56,058 bases of DNA from assembly GCA_015065065.1 (NCBI GenBank), contig SVQX01000009.1:1-56058 (forward strand), given 5' to 3'. This document shows, piece after piece, positions 7,886 through 14,215 of this stretch (its first letter is position 1; each line of letters starts with the position of its first letter). Both the position numbers and the translations under genes were made by a program. Below the pieces are notes generated by a model. The model searched no databases. It was not told the origin of the DNA and was given only the letters and a program-made list of their open reading frames with translations. Source of the stretch: Oscillospiraceae bacterium. GTDB taxonomy: Bacteria > Bacillota > Clostridia > Oscillospirales > CAG-272.

Positions 7886-7927
7886 GCCGAAATTGTTGCC
7901 AAATTCAAATTAATTTTCAAAAAAGTG

Positions 7928-7958
7928 TTGACTTTTACCCTGCGTAAAAGTTTATAAT
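7928..7958 (+). promoter_or_regulatory. MerR-type promoter/operator, copy C
   Basis: TTGACT (7928-7933) and TATAAT (7953-7958) with a 19-bp spacer containing ACTTTTAC-CCTGC-GTAAAAGT. It drives the YcxB-like gene at 7980. Confidence 0.85.
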
Positions 7959-7979
7959 AACACGGAGAAGGGGGACGTT

Positions 7980-8537
7980 ATGAATTTCAAATTCAACGTT
8001 GTCTTATCTGACGACGATTATCTGGAGCTTAACAAATTCATTATGCTTCGCTCGCATTACGGTAAAAAGCAGATAGGGCAGAGCCGAGTGATAGCGGCTG
8101 TCGGTATCGGCGCGCTGATAGCACTTTCGCTGATATTTGGCGAGTTTACTCTCGGGGCGTTTCTCATGACTATTCCTTACAGCATTTTACTTGGGCTTTT
8201 TATCGTGTTTCTGCCGAATATGATGTCTGCTTTTTTGAAATCTCATATAAAGCAGATGAAAAAGGACGGCAAGCTGCCGTATACTCCGTCCTCCGTTGTG
8301 GAATTCTTTGACGACAGCTTTACCGAGGTCGCGGAGGATAACAAAACGGAGTTGAAATACTCGTCGGTTGAGCGGGTGAGCGTTGTCGGCGGCAAAACCG
8401 TTTATATTCACTTCAACAGCCTTGCGGCAATTATTTTACCCAAGACCTCCTTTGAATCGGATGAACGGTACGGTGAGTTCTTGGAGTTTATAAAGACCAA
8501 GTGCGCCGAGGTTAATTTCTATCCCGCAAGGAAATAA
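7980..8537 (+). CDS. YcxB-like membrane protein, predicted MerR-regulon member
   Basis: A 185-residue protein with the layout of the YcxB-like family. There is a short N-terminal strand region (FKFNVVLSDDDYLELNKF), two membrane helices near residues 38-55 and 60-82, and a C-terminal cytoplasmic domain with the family pattern VEFFDDSFTEV, then YSSVERVSVVGGKTVYIHF and KTSFESDERYGEF. The biochemical role of the family is not established. The RBS GAAGGGGG precedes the ATG. The promoter carries the MerR-type dyad, linking it to the regulator at 14216. The gene stands alone. Confidence 0.85.
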   Translation: MNFKFNVVLSDDDYLELNKFIMLRSHYGKKQIGQSRVIAAVGIGALIALSLIFGEFTLGAFLMTIPYSILLGLFIVFLPNMMSAFLKSHIKQMKKDGKLPYTPSSVVEFFDDSFTEVAEDNKTELKYSSVERVSVVGGKTVYIHFNSLAAIILPKTSFESDERYGEFLEFIKTKCAEVNFYPARK

Positions 8538-8595
8538 ATCTGCGTCCGTTGCATAAAATGCTTTGTAAAGAGGCGCGCTTGCCACAATTTGAGTA

Positions 8596-8624
8596 TTGAC
8601 AAATTCGCACAAATAGAGTATAAT
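8596..8624 (+). promoter_or_regulatory. Promoter with XRE-type half-sites (copy 1)
   Basis: TTGACA (8596-8601) and TATAAT (8619-8624) are 17 bp apart. The surroundings, TTTGAGTATTGACAAAT before and GAGTATAATATA after, match the promoter at 9378 almost base for base. Shared TTGAGTATT half-sites suggest control by the XRE gene at 9120. Confidence 0.78.
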
Positions 8625-8724
8625 ATAGACGTATACAAAACGGATTGCGTTTTTCGGTGCGCAGGCGGAGTGTACGGCTTTTATATTAAAAATATTAAAA
8701 ATGCATTTCAAAGGAGATTTTGAC

Positions 8725-8952
8725 ATGGATAATCAGAAGCTTGTTCGTTTTCTGCTGACCTTCTTCCTCGGCTGGATCGGAAGTCTTATCATCAACCACA
8801 CTTCCTTAAAGCCTGAGGGCTACACCTCCAGAACCGGTTGCTACCTGCTTTTGAGCATGGTTACCCTGGGAATCTACGGCCTCGTAGCTTCTATCTGCAA
8901 CCTGACCTTCGACCCCGCAAAGCCGAAGAACATTGGTTACAAGGTTGGCTAA
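8725..8952 (+). CDS. Small two-helix membrane protein (TM2/DUF4234-like)
   Basis: A 75-residue protein. Helix 1 is FLLTFFLGWIGSLII (about residues 9-24) and helix 2 is LLLSMVTLGIYGLVASIC (about 48-66); the loop contains EGYTSRTG. The TLGIYG pattern resembles short TM2- and DUF4234-type proteins common in Clostridia. The ATG at 8725 is preceded by AAAGGAG; an in-frame ATG at 8701 lies before that RBS and is rejected. Codon use is strongly biased towards C-ending codons (ACC, TTC, CTG), which suggests high expression. It has its own promoter with XRE-type half-sites. Confidence 0.82.
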   Translation: MDNQKLVRFLLTFFLGWIGSLIINHTSLKPEGYTSRTGCYLLLSMVTLGIYGLVASICNLTFDPAKPKNIGYKVG

Positions 8953-9077
8953 TTCAACCTGTTAATATCGCCGACAAGGTGGGGCGGTTGCCTTTGCAGT
9001 TACATACTTCATTGTTAAAAATCACCGAAACGGGAATGCCCGACACATTTAATAATGCAAGCGCGCCCACCTGCGGC

Positions 9078-9117
9078 AAAAAATCCAAGCGACTCTTTGA
9101 GTCGCTTGGATTTTTTG
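9078..9117. terminator. Bidirectional terminator (first copy)
   Basis: AAATCCAAGCGACTC and GAGTCGCTTGGATTT form a long perfect stem with a TTT loop and A/T runs on both sides. It serves the 8725 gene on plus and the XRE gene on minus. A near copy lies at 9807-9845. Confidence 0.9.
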
Positions 9118-9119
9118 AT

Positions 9120-9323
9120 TTATTGGTCAGACATTCCGATAAAATAGTCGGCGCTTACGTTGTAAAATTTGCAAAGCTTTATCAGGTCGTCGATCTTCAG
9201 CTCCGCGCGCCCGTCCTCGATATGACTGTAGCCCTGCTGAGATTTATTGAGTATAGCTCCGACCTGCTTTTGCGTGAGGTCGTGGTCCTCGCGCAGATCT
9301 CTCATTCTCGTTCTGTAATCCAT
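9120..9323 (-). CDS. Small XRE-family transcriptional regulator
   Basis: A 67-residue protein made almost wholly of one Cro/C1-type helix-turn-helix: RMRDLREDHDLTQKQVGAIL (helices 1-2), the recognition helix near QQGYSHIEDGR, and LIKLCKFYNVSADYFIG at the end, a very common closing motif. There is no sensor domain. The RBS AAGGAG precedes the ATG by 6 nt on the minus strand. It is divergent from the 9493 gene, and the space between them holds a dyad, TTGAGTATT ... AATACTCAA, where autoregulation would be expected. The same half-sites occur at the 8596 promoter. It probably represses the two neighbouring small membrane-protein genes; that is inferred. Confidence 0.88.
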   Translation of the reverse strand: MDYRTRMRDLREDHDLTQKQVGAILNKSQQGYSHIEDGRAELKIDDLIKLCKFYNVSADYFIGMSDQ

Positions 9324-9370
9324 AAAAACTCCTTACAAATTATATGTAAAAAGTTTACCACACTCATAAA

Positions 9371-9406
9371 TTGAGTATTGACAAATACTCAAAGATTGAG
9401 TATAAT
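9371..9406 (+). promoter_or_regulatory. Promoter and XRE-type operator (copy 2)
   Basis: TTGACA (9378-9383) and TATAAT (9401-9406) have a 17-bp spacer. TTGAGTATT (9371-9379) and AATACTCAA (9384-9392) form an inverted repeat over the -35, and a further direct TTGAGTAT overlaps the -10. A repressor bound here would block the 9493 gene and could reach the divergent XRE promoter. Confidence 0.82.
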
Positions 9407-9492
9407 ATAAGTGTTGGCGGAAATGGGGTGCTTTAACGGACGCACTGAAGCCATATTCCGCACGTATTTTAATATATGCTTTGGAGGAAAAA

Positions 9493-9804
9493 ATGGAAAA
9501 CGTATTATTTAATTGCTTGTCTGCTACACTGCAAACGCCGTTGGCGCTTTATATCGATCCTTCTTCTTTTGCTGTGTTTGGGACGATTGCTATACTTTTA
9601 CTGGGAGCGTTGGTTTTAGGCAACGCTATTCTTTGCCTTGTCATCACGGCTAAAATGGCAAAGAAAAGAGGCGAAAACGTTGTCTTGTGGGTTATATTGG
9701 CTGTATTTATCGGTTGGATAGCCGCTATAATCCTTGCTGTTATAGGCAAAAAGCCGACTGACACACAAAACGATAAAACAGAAACGACAGAAAAGACAGA
9801 ATAA
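9493..9804 (+). CDS. Small two-helix membrane protein, unknown function
   Basis: A 103-residue protein. A short N-terminal segment is followed by two strong hydrophobic helices (AVFGTIAILLLGALVLG and VVLWVILAVFIGWIAAIIL) joined by ITAKMAKKRGEN, and then a hydrophilic Thr/Glu/Lys-rich tail. The positive loop suggests that both ends lie outside, or that the tail is cytoplasmic; the topology is not certain. The ATG at 9493 is preceded by TTTGGAGG; an in-frame TTG at 9481 is part of that RBS. Its promoter carries the XRE-type operator. No family recognised. Confidence 0.75.
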   Translation: MENVLFNCLSATLQTPLALYIDPSSFAVFGTIAILLLGALVLGNAILCLVITAKMAKKRGENVVLWVILAVFIGWIAAIILAVIGKKPTDTQNDKTETTEKTE

Positions 9805-9806
9805 GC

Positions 9807-9845
9807 AAAAAATCCAAGCGGCTCCAACGAGTCGCTTGGATTTTT
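9807..9845 (+). terminator. Terminator (second copy of the 9078 hairpin)
   Basis: AAAATCCAAGCGGCTC and GAGTCGCTTGGATTTT around a CAAC loop, with one G-T pair. The sequence is nearly the same as the hairpin at 9078-9117. Confidence 0.9.
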
Positions 9846-9900
9846 GGTTGCCACTTGACTTAATCATAACGTTGTGATACAATTAATTGCGGAAAAGGTG

Positions 9901-9931
9901 TTGACTTTTACCCTGCGTAAAAGTTTATAAT
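9901..9931 (+). promoter_or_regulatory. MerR-type promoter/operator, copy D
   Basis: TTGACT (9901-9906) and TATAAT (9926-9931) with a 19-bp spacer holding ACTTTTAC-CCTGC-GTAAAAGT. It drives the exported-protein gene at 9952. Confidence 0.85.
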
Positions 9932-9951
9932 GTTCCAAAAGGAGGTATATT

Positions 9952-10527
9952 GTGGCAAGAATAATTATATCATTTTTTATGATTTTCCTTTTGGTGCTTG
10001 CGTCCTTGTTCAGCTTCGAATATGAGCTATACACCGACGTTGAGGATTATGACAAGATATTTGAGCTTACGGAGATCAGACATTCGGAGGCGTTTGAGCT
10101 GTTTCCCGAGGATGTTTCGGATCTGACAGTCGAGGACTTTTTTTGTGAATGGGATCTGGGCTTTGTAGGCAGCTCCTCGACAGAGATCTGCTTGTCGGTC
10201 GTTTATTCGCAAGATACTTACGCCGCAGAGATCGCGCGGTTGAGTCAGCTTGCAAACAACAACGTGGTTTATGATACACAGACATTTATTCTGCCCGCAT
10301 ACGTTACCGTTCTCGGATACGATTGTACGAGCTGGTACGCGCTGGTGGACGAATCCTCATATACCGTGCATTACGTGCTATTGCAGCTTGTCTACGAGGA
10401 AGATATAGATATGAACCATGATTTTCTTCCTCGGGGATATTACGATCTGGGTGACGTTGAAAATGCAAGCTACAACGTTTACGAAGCAATTCCCGACGTC
10501 TTGTTAAGGGTTGACGATCTGCGGTGA
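9952..10527 (+). CDS. Exported or membrane-anchored acidic protein, predicted MerR-regulon member
   Basis: A 191-residue protein starting at GTG 9952 after AAAGGAGG. Residues 1-22 are a hydrophobic signal sequence or anchor (IIISFFMIFLLVLASLF). The rest is soluble and very acidic, rich in Asp, Glu and Tyr, with three Cys. No lipobox and no recognisable domain. The strand-rich patterns (VTVLGYDCTSWYALVDES) suggest a compact beta-containing domain outside the membrane. The promoter is a MerR-type site, so it should respond to the regulator at 14216. Function unknown. Confidence 0.75.
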   Translation: MARIIISFFMIFLLVLASLFSFEYELYTDVEDYDKIFELTEIRHSEAFELFPEDVSDLTVEDFFCEWDLGFVGSSSTEICLSVVYSQDTYAAEIARLSQLANNNVVYDTQTFILPAYVTVLGYDCTSWYALVDESSYTVHYVLLQLVYEEDIDMNHDFLPRGYYDLGDVENASYNVYEAIPDVLLRVDDLR

Positions 10528-10540
10528 GTGGCAGTGTGAA

Positions 10541-10569
10541 TTGACAGTGCGGATATTCTGTGCTATAAT
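10541..10569 (+). promoter_or_regulatory. Consensus promoter of the YwaF-like gene
   Basis: TTGACA (10541-10546) and TATAAT (10564-10569) are 17 bp apart; the gene starts at 10612 after GGAAAGGCGG. Confidence 0.88.
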
Positions 10570-10611
10570 GTATCAAGACTTGTAAGGAAATGTGGAAAGG
10601 CGGTTGACATC

Positions 10612-11400
10612 ATGTATTCAGTTTTGAACGGTCTGCTCGGGGACAGAGGGGGAGACAGAGCCTTTAACTGCTTCGGCATCTGGCATTGGTGCTATATCGT
10701 GCTTGCACTTCTTGCCGCCGTTACAATATTTTTCGGATTCAAGAGCAAAGGCGAGGGGGCGCGGCGCGGGGTGCTGAACGTTATCGCGGGCATTGCATTT
10801 GGCTTGTATATCGCCGACTTTTTCCTCATGCCCTTGGCTTACGGCGAGATAGATATCGAGAAATTGCCCTTCCATGCCTGCACATCCATGTGTGTAATGA
10901 GCTTTTTGAGCCGACACGTGCGCCGTCTTGAAAACTATGCGGTGCATTTCGCGTTGCTTGGACTTATTTCCAACCTCGTCTATCTCATTTATCCTGCGGG
11001 GGTAATGTGGTACGAGGTACATCCGCTGTCCTACCGAGTTATACAGACACTACTTTTCCATGCAGTCATGACGGTATACGGTGTTCTGACCTTGGCGTTT
11101 GAGGGTGAGCGGCTGAAATTCAAAAAATGCTATCGCGACGTTGTAATAATCGTTGCGCTGACCGTGTGGGCGTTTATCGGAAACATGCTTTACAGCGGGG
11201 CGGCAGGGGATTACTCGCGGGAGTTTAATTGGTTTTTCCTCAATCAAGACCCGCTCGGAGTATTTCCGGAGGCTATCGCGCCGTACATTATGCCAGCTTT
11301 GAACGTGGCGGTGTTCTTCGCGGCGGAGATGATAATATATTCCGTATGCTTCTGTATACGGCGTCTGACGGTCAAGCGGACGTCACCGAAATTTGCTTAA
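10612..11400 (+). CDS. YwaF/TMEM164-like integral membrane protein
   Basis: A 262-residue protein with about seven hydrophobic helices, matching the size and layout of the YwaF (TIGR02206) family. Features I match to that family are the helix-start motif KLPFHACTSMC, with its conserved His, the stretch LYSGAAGDYSREFNWFFLNQ and a final helix followed by a basic tail (RRLTVKR). The molecular role of the family is not settled. It has its own consensus promoter and terminator and no MerR-type operator. The gene is sure; the family call is moderately sure. Confidence 0.72.
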   Translation: MYSVLNGLLGDRGGDRAFNCFGIWHWCYIVLALLAAVTIFFGFKSKGEGARRGVLNVIAGIAFGLYIADFFLMPLAYGEIDIEKLPFHACTSMCVMSFLSRHVRRLENYAVHFALLGLISNLVYLIYPAGVMWYEVHPLSYRVIQTLLFHAVMTVYGVLTLAFEGERLKFKKCYRDVVIIVALTVWAFIGNMLYSGAAGDYSREFNWFFLNQDPLGVFPEAIAPYIMPALNVAVFFAAEMIIYSVCFCIRRLTVKRTSPKFA

Positions 11401-11408
11401 ATTGAATC

Positions 11409-11438
11409 GGCGGGATCACTAATGTGTCCCGCCTTTTT
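11409..11438 (+). terminator. Terminator of the YwaF-like gene
   Basis: GGCGGGA and TCCCGCC with inner CAC/GTG pairing, followed by TTTTT. Confidence 0.88.
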
Positions 11439-11499
11439 GTCTTTTGGATATTAATTTATGTGATACAGAAGTAACACAAATAGTGTAGTTGTTTTTTAC

Positions 11500-12124
11500 G
11501 TTACTTTCTGCTTCGGCAGAAAGTAACCGAAGAACCGAACTGCCTTGCAAGCAAGTCAGTTCCCGAAATCGCGTTCGCTGAATGAGATTCAGCGTTTTGG
11601 CTAACGCCAAAAACACACGATATTCTGCCAATAAAGGGAGAAAACCCACGGTTCTCTCCCTTAATAATCCCTCATTTCTGGACGCGCCGCCTTGCCGCAA
11701 GTCTGCGGGCAAGGCGTGATCGCGCGCAAAAGTTGCCACATACCCATCTCGCCAAGTTCCCGTCGGAGCGACGGAAACTTGGATGGCAAGAGAGCGCCTT
11801 GGGCGGGCGGTTGTTTTAAAGCCGTATGAGATTTAAAAATTAAGTGCAACGAGAAAAATGTTAAATCTTTTTCGGCGTTGCTCCCCAATAAATCACCGCT
11901 ACATCGGGTGTGTCTGATTTCCAATTTGCAACCTATCGGTATAATTTGTAAGAGCGTTTGCATGATGGCTTTTCGCCCACGAGCCAAGCTCCAAGGTGGG
12001 CGGGATTCCAAAGGGAGGGAGGAATTGAGGAGTGAAATTTCAATTTTGTAAAAATTGAAATCACGACTCATCCTCCCAACCTTTGGTTATTCTTTGGTTA
12101 CTTTCTGTTAAGACAGAAAGTAAC
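11500..12124. repeat. Hairpin-rich non-coding element bounded by inverted hairpins
   Basis: This ~625-bp stretch in a 760-bp gene-free gap has no convincing gene. Each end is a hairpin, GTTACTTTCTG-N6-CAGAAAGTAAC (11500-11527 and 12097-12124). The sequence just inside the left hairpin (CGAAGAACCGAA) resembles the reverse complement of that just inside the right one, so the ends behave as imperfect terminal inverted repeats. Inside are several strong stems: CGCTGAAT/ATTCAGCG, GTTTTGGC/GCCAAAAAC, AAGGGAGAA/TTCTCTCCCTT, GCCTTGCC/GGGCAAGGC and CCAAGTT..CCGTC/GACGG..AACTTGG. It could be a non-autonomous mobile element or a large structured RNA. Minus-strand frames here (to 107 and 136 codons) lack RBSs and protein-like sequence. 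Confidence 0.65.
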
Positions 12125-12162
12125 ACAAAACATTACAATGGTTTTTTGCGTTATTTACCATC

Positions 12163-12194
12163 AAAAGGCGGGCTGTCGCACTTGCGACAGCCCC
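12163..12194 (-). terminator. Terminator of pepF (minus strand)
   Basis: GGGCTGTCGCA and TGCGACAGCCC form an 11-bp stem with a 2-nt loop; on the minus strand it is followed by GCCTTTTG. Confidence 0.8.
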
Positions 12195-12200
12195 TATGCT

Positions 12201-13961
12201 TTACTTGCTTGTTTCGCTAATGAATTCGTCAATACTATCGGCAATGGTCTGGAGACTCGTGCGCCAGAATTCGGGTTGGGTCAGGTCGATGCCCGCAATT
12301 CTTGCCACATTTTCCACCGTATCAACCGTGGTCGCGCGCAAAAGGGCACGGTACTTGGGCAAAAAAGCCTCGCCCTCCTCAAGATACTTTGCGTAAAGTC
12401 CGCGGGCAAAAAGTCCGCCGAATGCGTAGGGGAAGTTGTAGTAGCTCAGCCCCGCGCGGTAGTAGTGGCTCTTGCAGCACCACATATATGGATGGAGCAG
12501 GTCGTGATCCAGCCCGTCGCCGTAAGCCGTCTTTTGAGCGTCAAGCATTATCGCTTCAAGCTCCGCAGGGAACATAAATTTGTCTTTTCTGCGGCGGATG
12601 ACCTCATCCTCAAACAAAAAGCGGGAATAGATATCTGCGATTATCTGCGTGCAGTCCTGGATCTGACTCTCGATAAGGCGGATCTTCTCACCGCCCTCTG
12701 CCTGCGATATAGCGTCGTTTACGATAATCAGCTCGTTAAAGGTGGACGCGGTTTCCGCAACGGGCATGCTGTAACCCGTATTGAGCGGACGGTGATCCTG
12801 TATCTGCTGACCGTGGTATGCGTGACCTAACTCGTGAGCGAGGGTAACTACCGAGCCGAAGCTACCCGAGAAGTTGGTAAGCACGCGGCTCTGTCCGACA
12901 AAGGGGAGGTTGGAGCAGAACGCACCGCCCACCTTGCCCGCACGGGGGTAGAAGTCTATCCACTCCTCGCGGAAGGCTCTGTCCACCATTTCTGCAAGAT
13001 CGGGTGCGAAATTTTCAAAATGCTCCACGAGGTATTTGTGTGCGTCCTCAACTGTAAATGTCATGCTGCCCGCTTCGCCCATGGGCGCAAGCATCTCATA
13101 CCACGGAAGCCCGTTTTCGTAACCCAAAAGCTTTGCCTTGTGGCGGAGATACTCGTGGAATTTGGGCAGATATTCGCGCATAGCCTCAAGCATTGCCTCC
13201 AGAGTTTCGCGCTTCATCCGCGACTGCTCAAGAGTCATATCAAGGGGACTTTTGTAGCCGCGAAGCTCCGCCTCGGTGTTGACCTGCGCCTTGATGCTGT
13301 TGAGCGCAAATGCGATAGAGTCGCGTATCTTGGAGTAGCATGCAAGCTCAGCCTCATAAGCAGACCTGCGCACATCAGGGTCGTCGTCCTCCGCAAGACC
13401 GCGGATGGCGGAGAGGGTGGTTTTCTCACCCTTGTACTCCACCTCAACTCCTGCGGTAAGGTAGGAGAAAAGGTCGCCCCACGCGCCGCCGCCGCTGATG
13501 TTCATTTTGGCGAACACGGCTTCCGCCTCGTCGCTCATGTTGTGGGAGACCGATTGCTTTATTTCCTCAAAATAGAATTTATACTGTGACAGTACCTTGT
13601 CGCCCGAGATCACGGTGTCAATATCACCCATCTCGCCCACGAATTTTTCAAAGGCTACGTTTGCCTTTGCGTTTGATGCCATAAGCGCCTGAATTTTAGT
13701 CATATACACCGCGCCCAAGGTATCGGAGGAATTCGCCGAGCGGCGCAGACTGCAAAAGCCCGCAAGACGGCGTACAAGCAAGCCGCCCTTCTCCTTGGCG
13801 TCAATTACGCGGCGGAGCGACCTTGTGGCGTTGCTTGCATCAAGTGCGGCTACCGCCTCCTTGTATTCTGCGACTGCGGCGGTTAGCTCCGCCATATCCT
13901 GCTCTATCGCAGGGTCGTCAGCACCGCGGTAGAGAACGTCCAAAGACCATTCGTTATACAT
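12201..13961 (-). CDS. pepF: Oligoendopeptidase F-type M3 metallopeptidase
   Basis: A 586-residue cytoplasmic zinc peptidase expected to cut short peptides. The N-terminal half is the helical M3 lid domain. The zinc site is VVTLAHELGHAYHG, with HELGH near residues 376-380, and the third ligand is the Glu in AETASTFNE about 25 residues later, as the family requires. The substrate-binding end region with HPYMW and YRAGLSYYNFPYAFGGLFA is also typical. Length fits the family (560-600). No signal peptide. The start ATG at 13961 follows AAGGAG. It is a single gene with a terminator and is transcribed away from the MerR-type gene. The call of family is sure; exact peptide specificity is not readable. 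Confidence 0.95.
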   Translation of the reverse strand: MYNEWSLDVLYRGADDPAIEQDMAELTAAVAEYKEAVAALDASNATRSLRRVIDAKEKGGLLVRRLAGFCSLRRSANSSDTLGAVYMTKIQALMASNAKANVAFEKFVGEMGDIDTVISGDKVLSQYKFYFEEIKQSVSHNMSDEAEAVFAKMNISGGGAWGDLFSYLTAGVEVEYKGEKTTLSAIRGLAEDDDPDVRRSAYEAELACYSKIRDSIAFALNSIKAQVNTEAELRGYKSPLDMTLEQSRMKRETLEAMLEAMREYLPKFHEYLRHKAKLLGYENGLPWYEMLAPMGEAGSMTFTVEDAHKYLVEHFENFAPDLAEMVDRAFREEWIDFYPRAGKVGGAFCSNLPFVGQSRVLTNFSGSFGSVVTLAHELGHAYHGQQIQDHRPLNTGYSMPVAETASTFNELIIVNDAISQAEGGEKIRLIESQIQDCTQIIADIYSRFLFEDEVIRRRKDKFMFPAELEAIMLDAQKTAYGDGLDHDLLHPYMWCCKSHYYRAGLSYYNFPYAFGGLFARGLYAKYLEEGEAFLPKYRALLRATTVDTVENVARIAGIDLTQPEFWRTSLQTIADSIDEFISETSK

Positions 13962-14058
13962 ATCCTTACTCCTTAAATTTACTTTAAGTCTATTTTACTA
14001 CATTTTTTTTGAAATTTCAAGGGGCAGGATGAATATTTTGGAAAAGACGTCGCGCGCC

Positions 14059-14087
14059 TTGAAAAGCGGTGGGATATATGCTATAAT
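14059..14087 (+). promoter_or_regulatory. Possible second promoter upstream of the MerR-type gene
   Basis: TTGAAA (14059-14064) and TATAAT (14082-14087) with a 17-bp spacer. A small stem, GCTCGCG/CGCGAGC, follows near 14114-14133, before the MerR-type promoter at 14163. It could give basal expression of the regulator or a short leader RNA. Confidence 0.55.
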
Positions 14088-14162
14088 TACTGTATATTTA
14101 GGAAAAATTACCGCTCGCGTGTGGGCGCGAGCAGAAAAATAAAATTATTTTCGAAAAAGGTG

Positions 14163-14193
14163 TTGACTTTTACCCTGCGTAAAAGTTTATAAT
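14163..14193 (+). promoter_or_regulatory. MerR-type promoter/operator, copy E (autoregulatory)
   Basis: TTGACT (14163-14168) and TATAAT (14188-14193) with a 19-bp spacer holding ACTTTTAC-CCTGC-GTAAAAGT. It lies 22 bp before the start of the MerR-type gene, so the regulator should control itself. Confidence 0.87.
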
Positions 14194-14215
14194 GCAGTAA
14201 AATGGGGGTGATGTA

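Noticed and set aside
11419..12071. Minus-strand frames of 107 and 136 codons in the hairpin-rich element
   Set aside because: No RBS, low protein-like quality, and the codons pass through perfect stems; treated as non-coding.
12138..13589. Plus-strand frames opposite pepF
   Set aside because: Antisense of a complete M3 peptidase; His-, Arg- and Val-rich shadow sequence without RBS.
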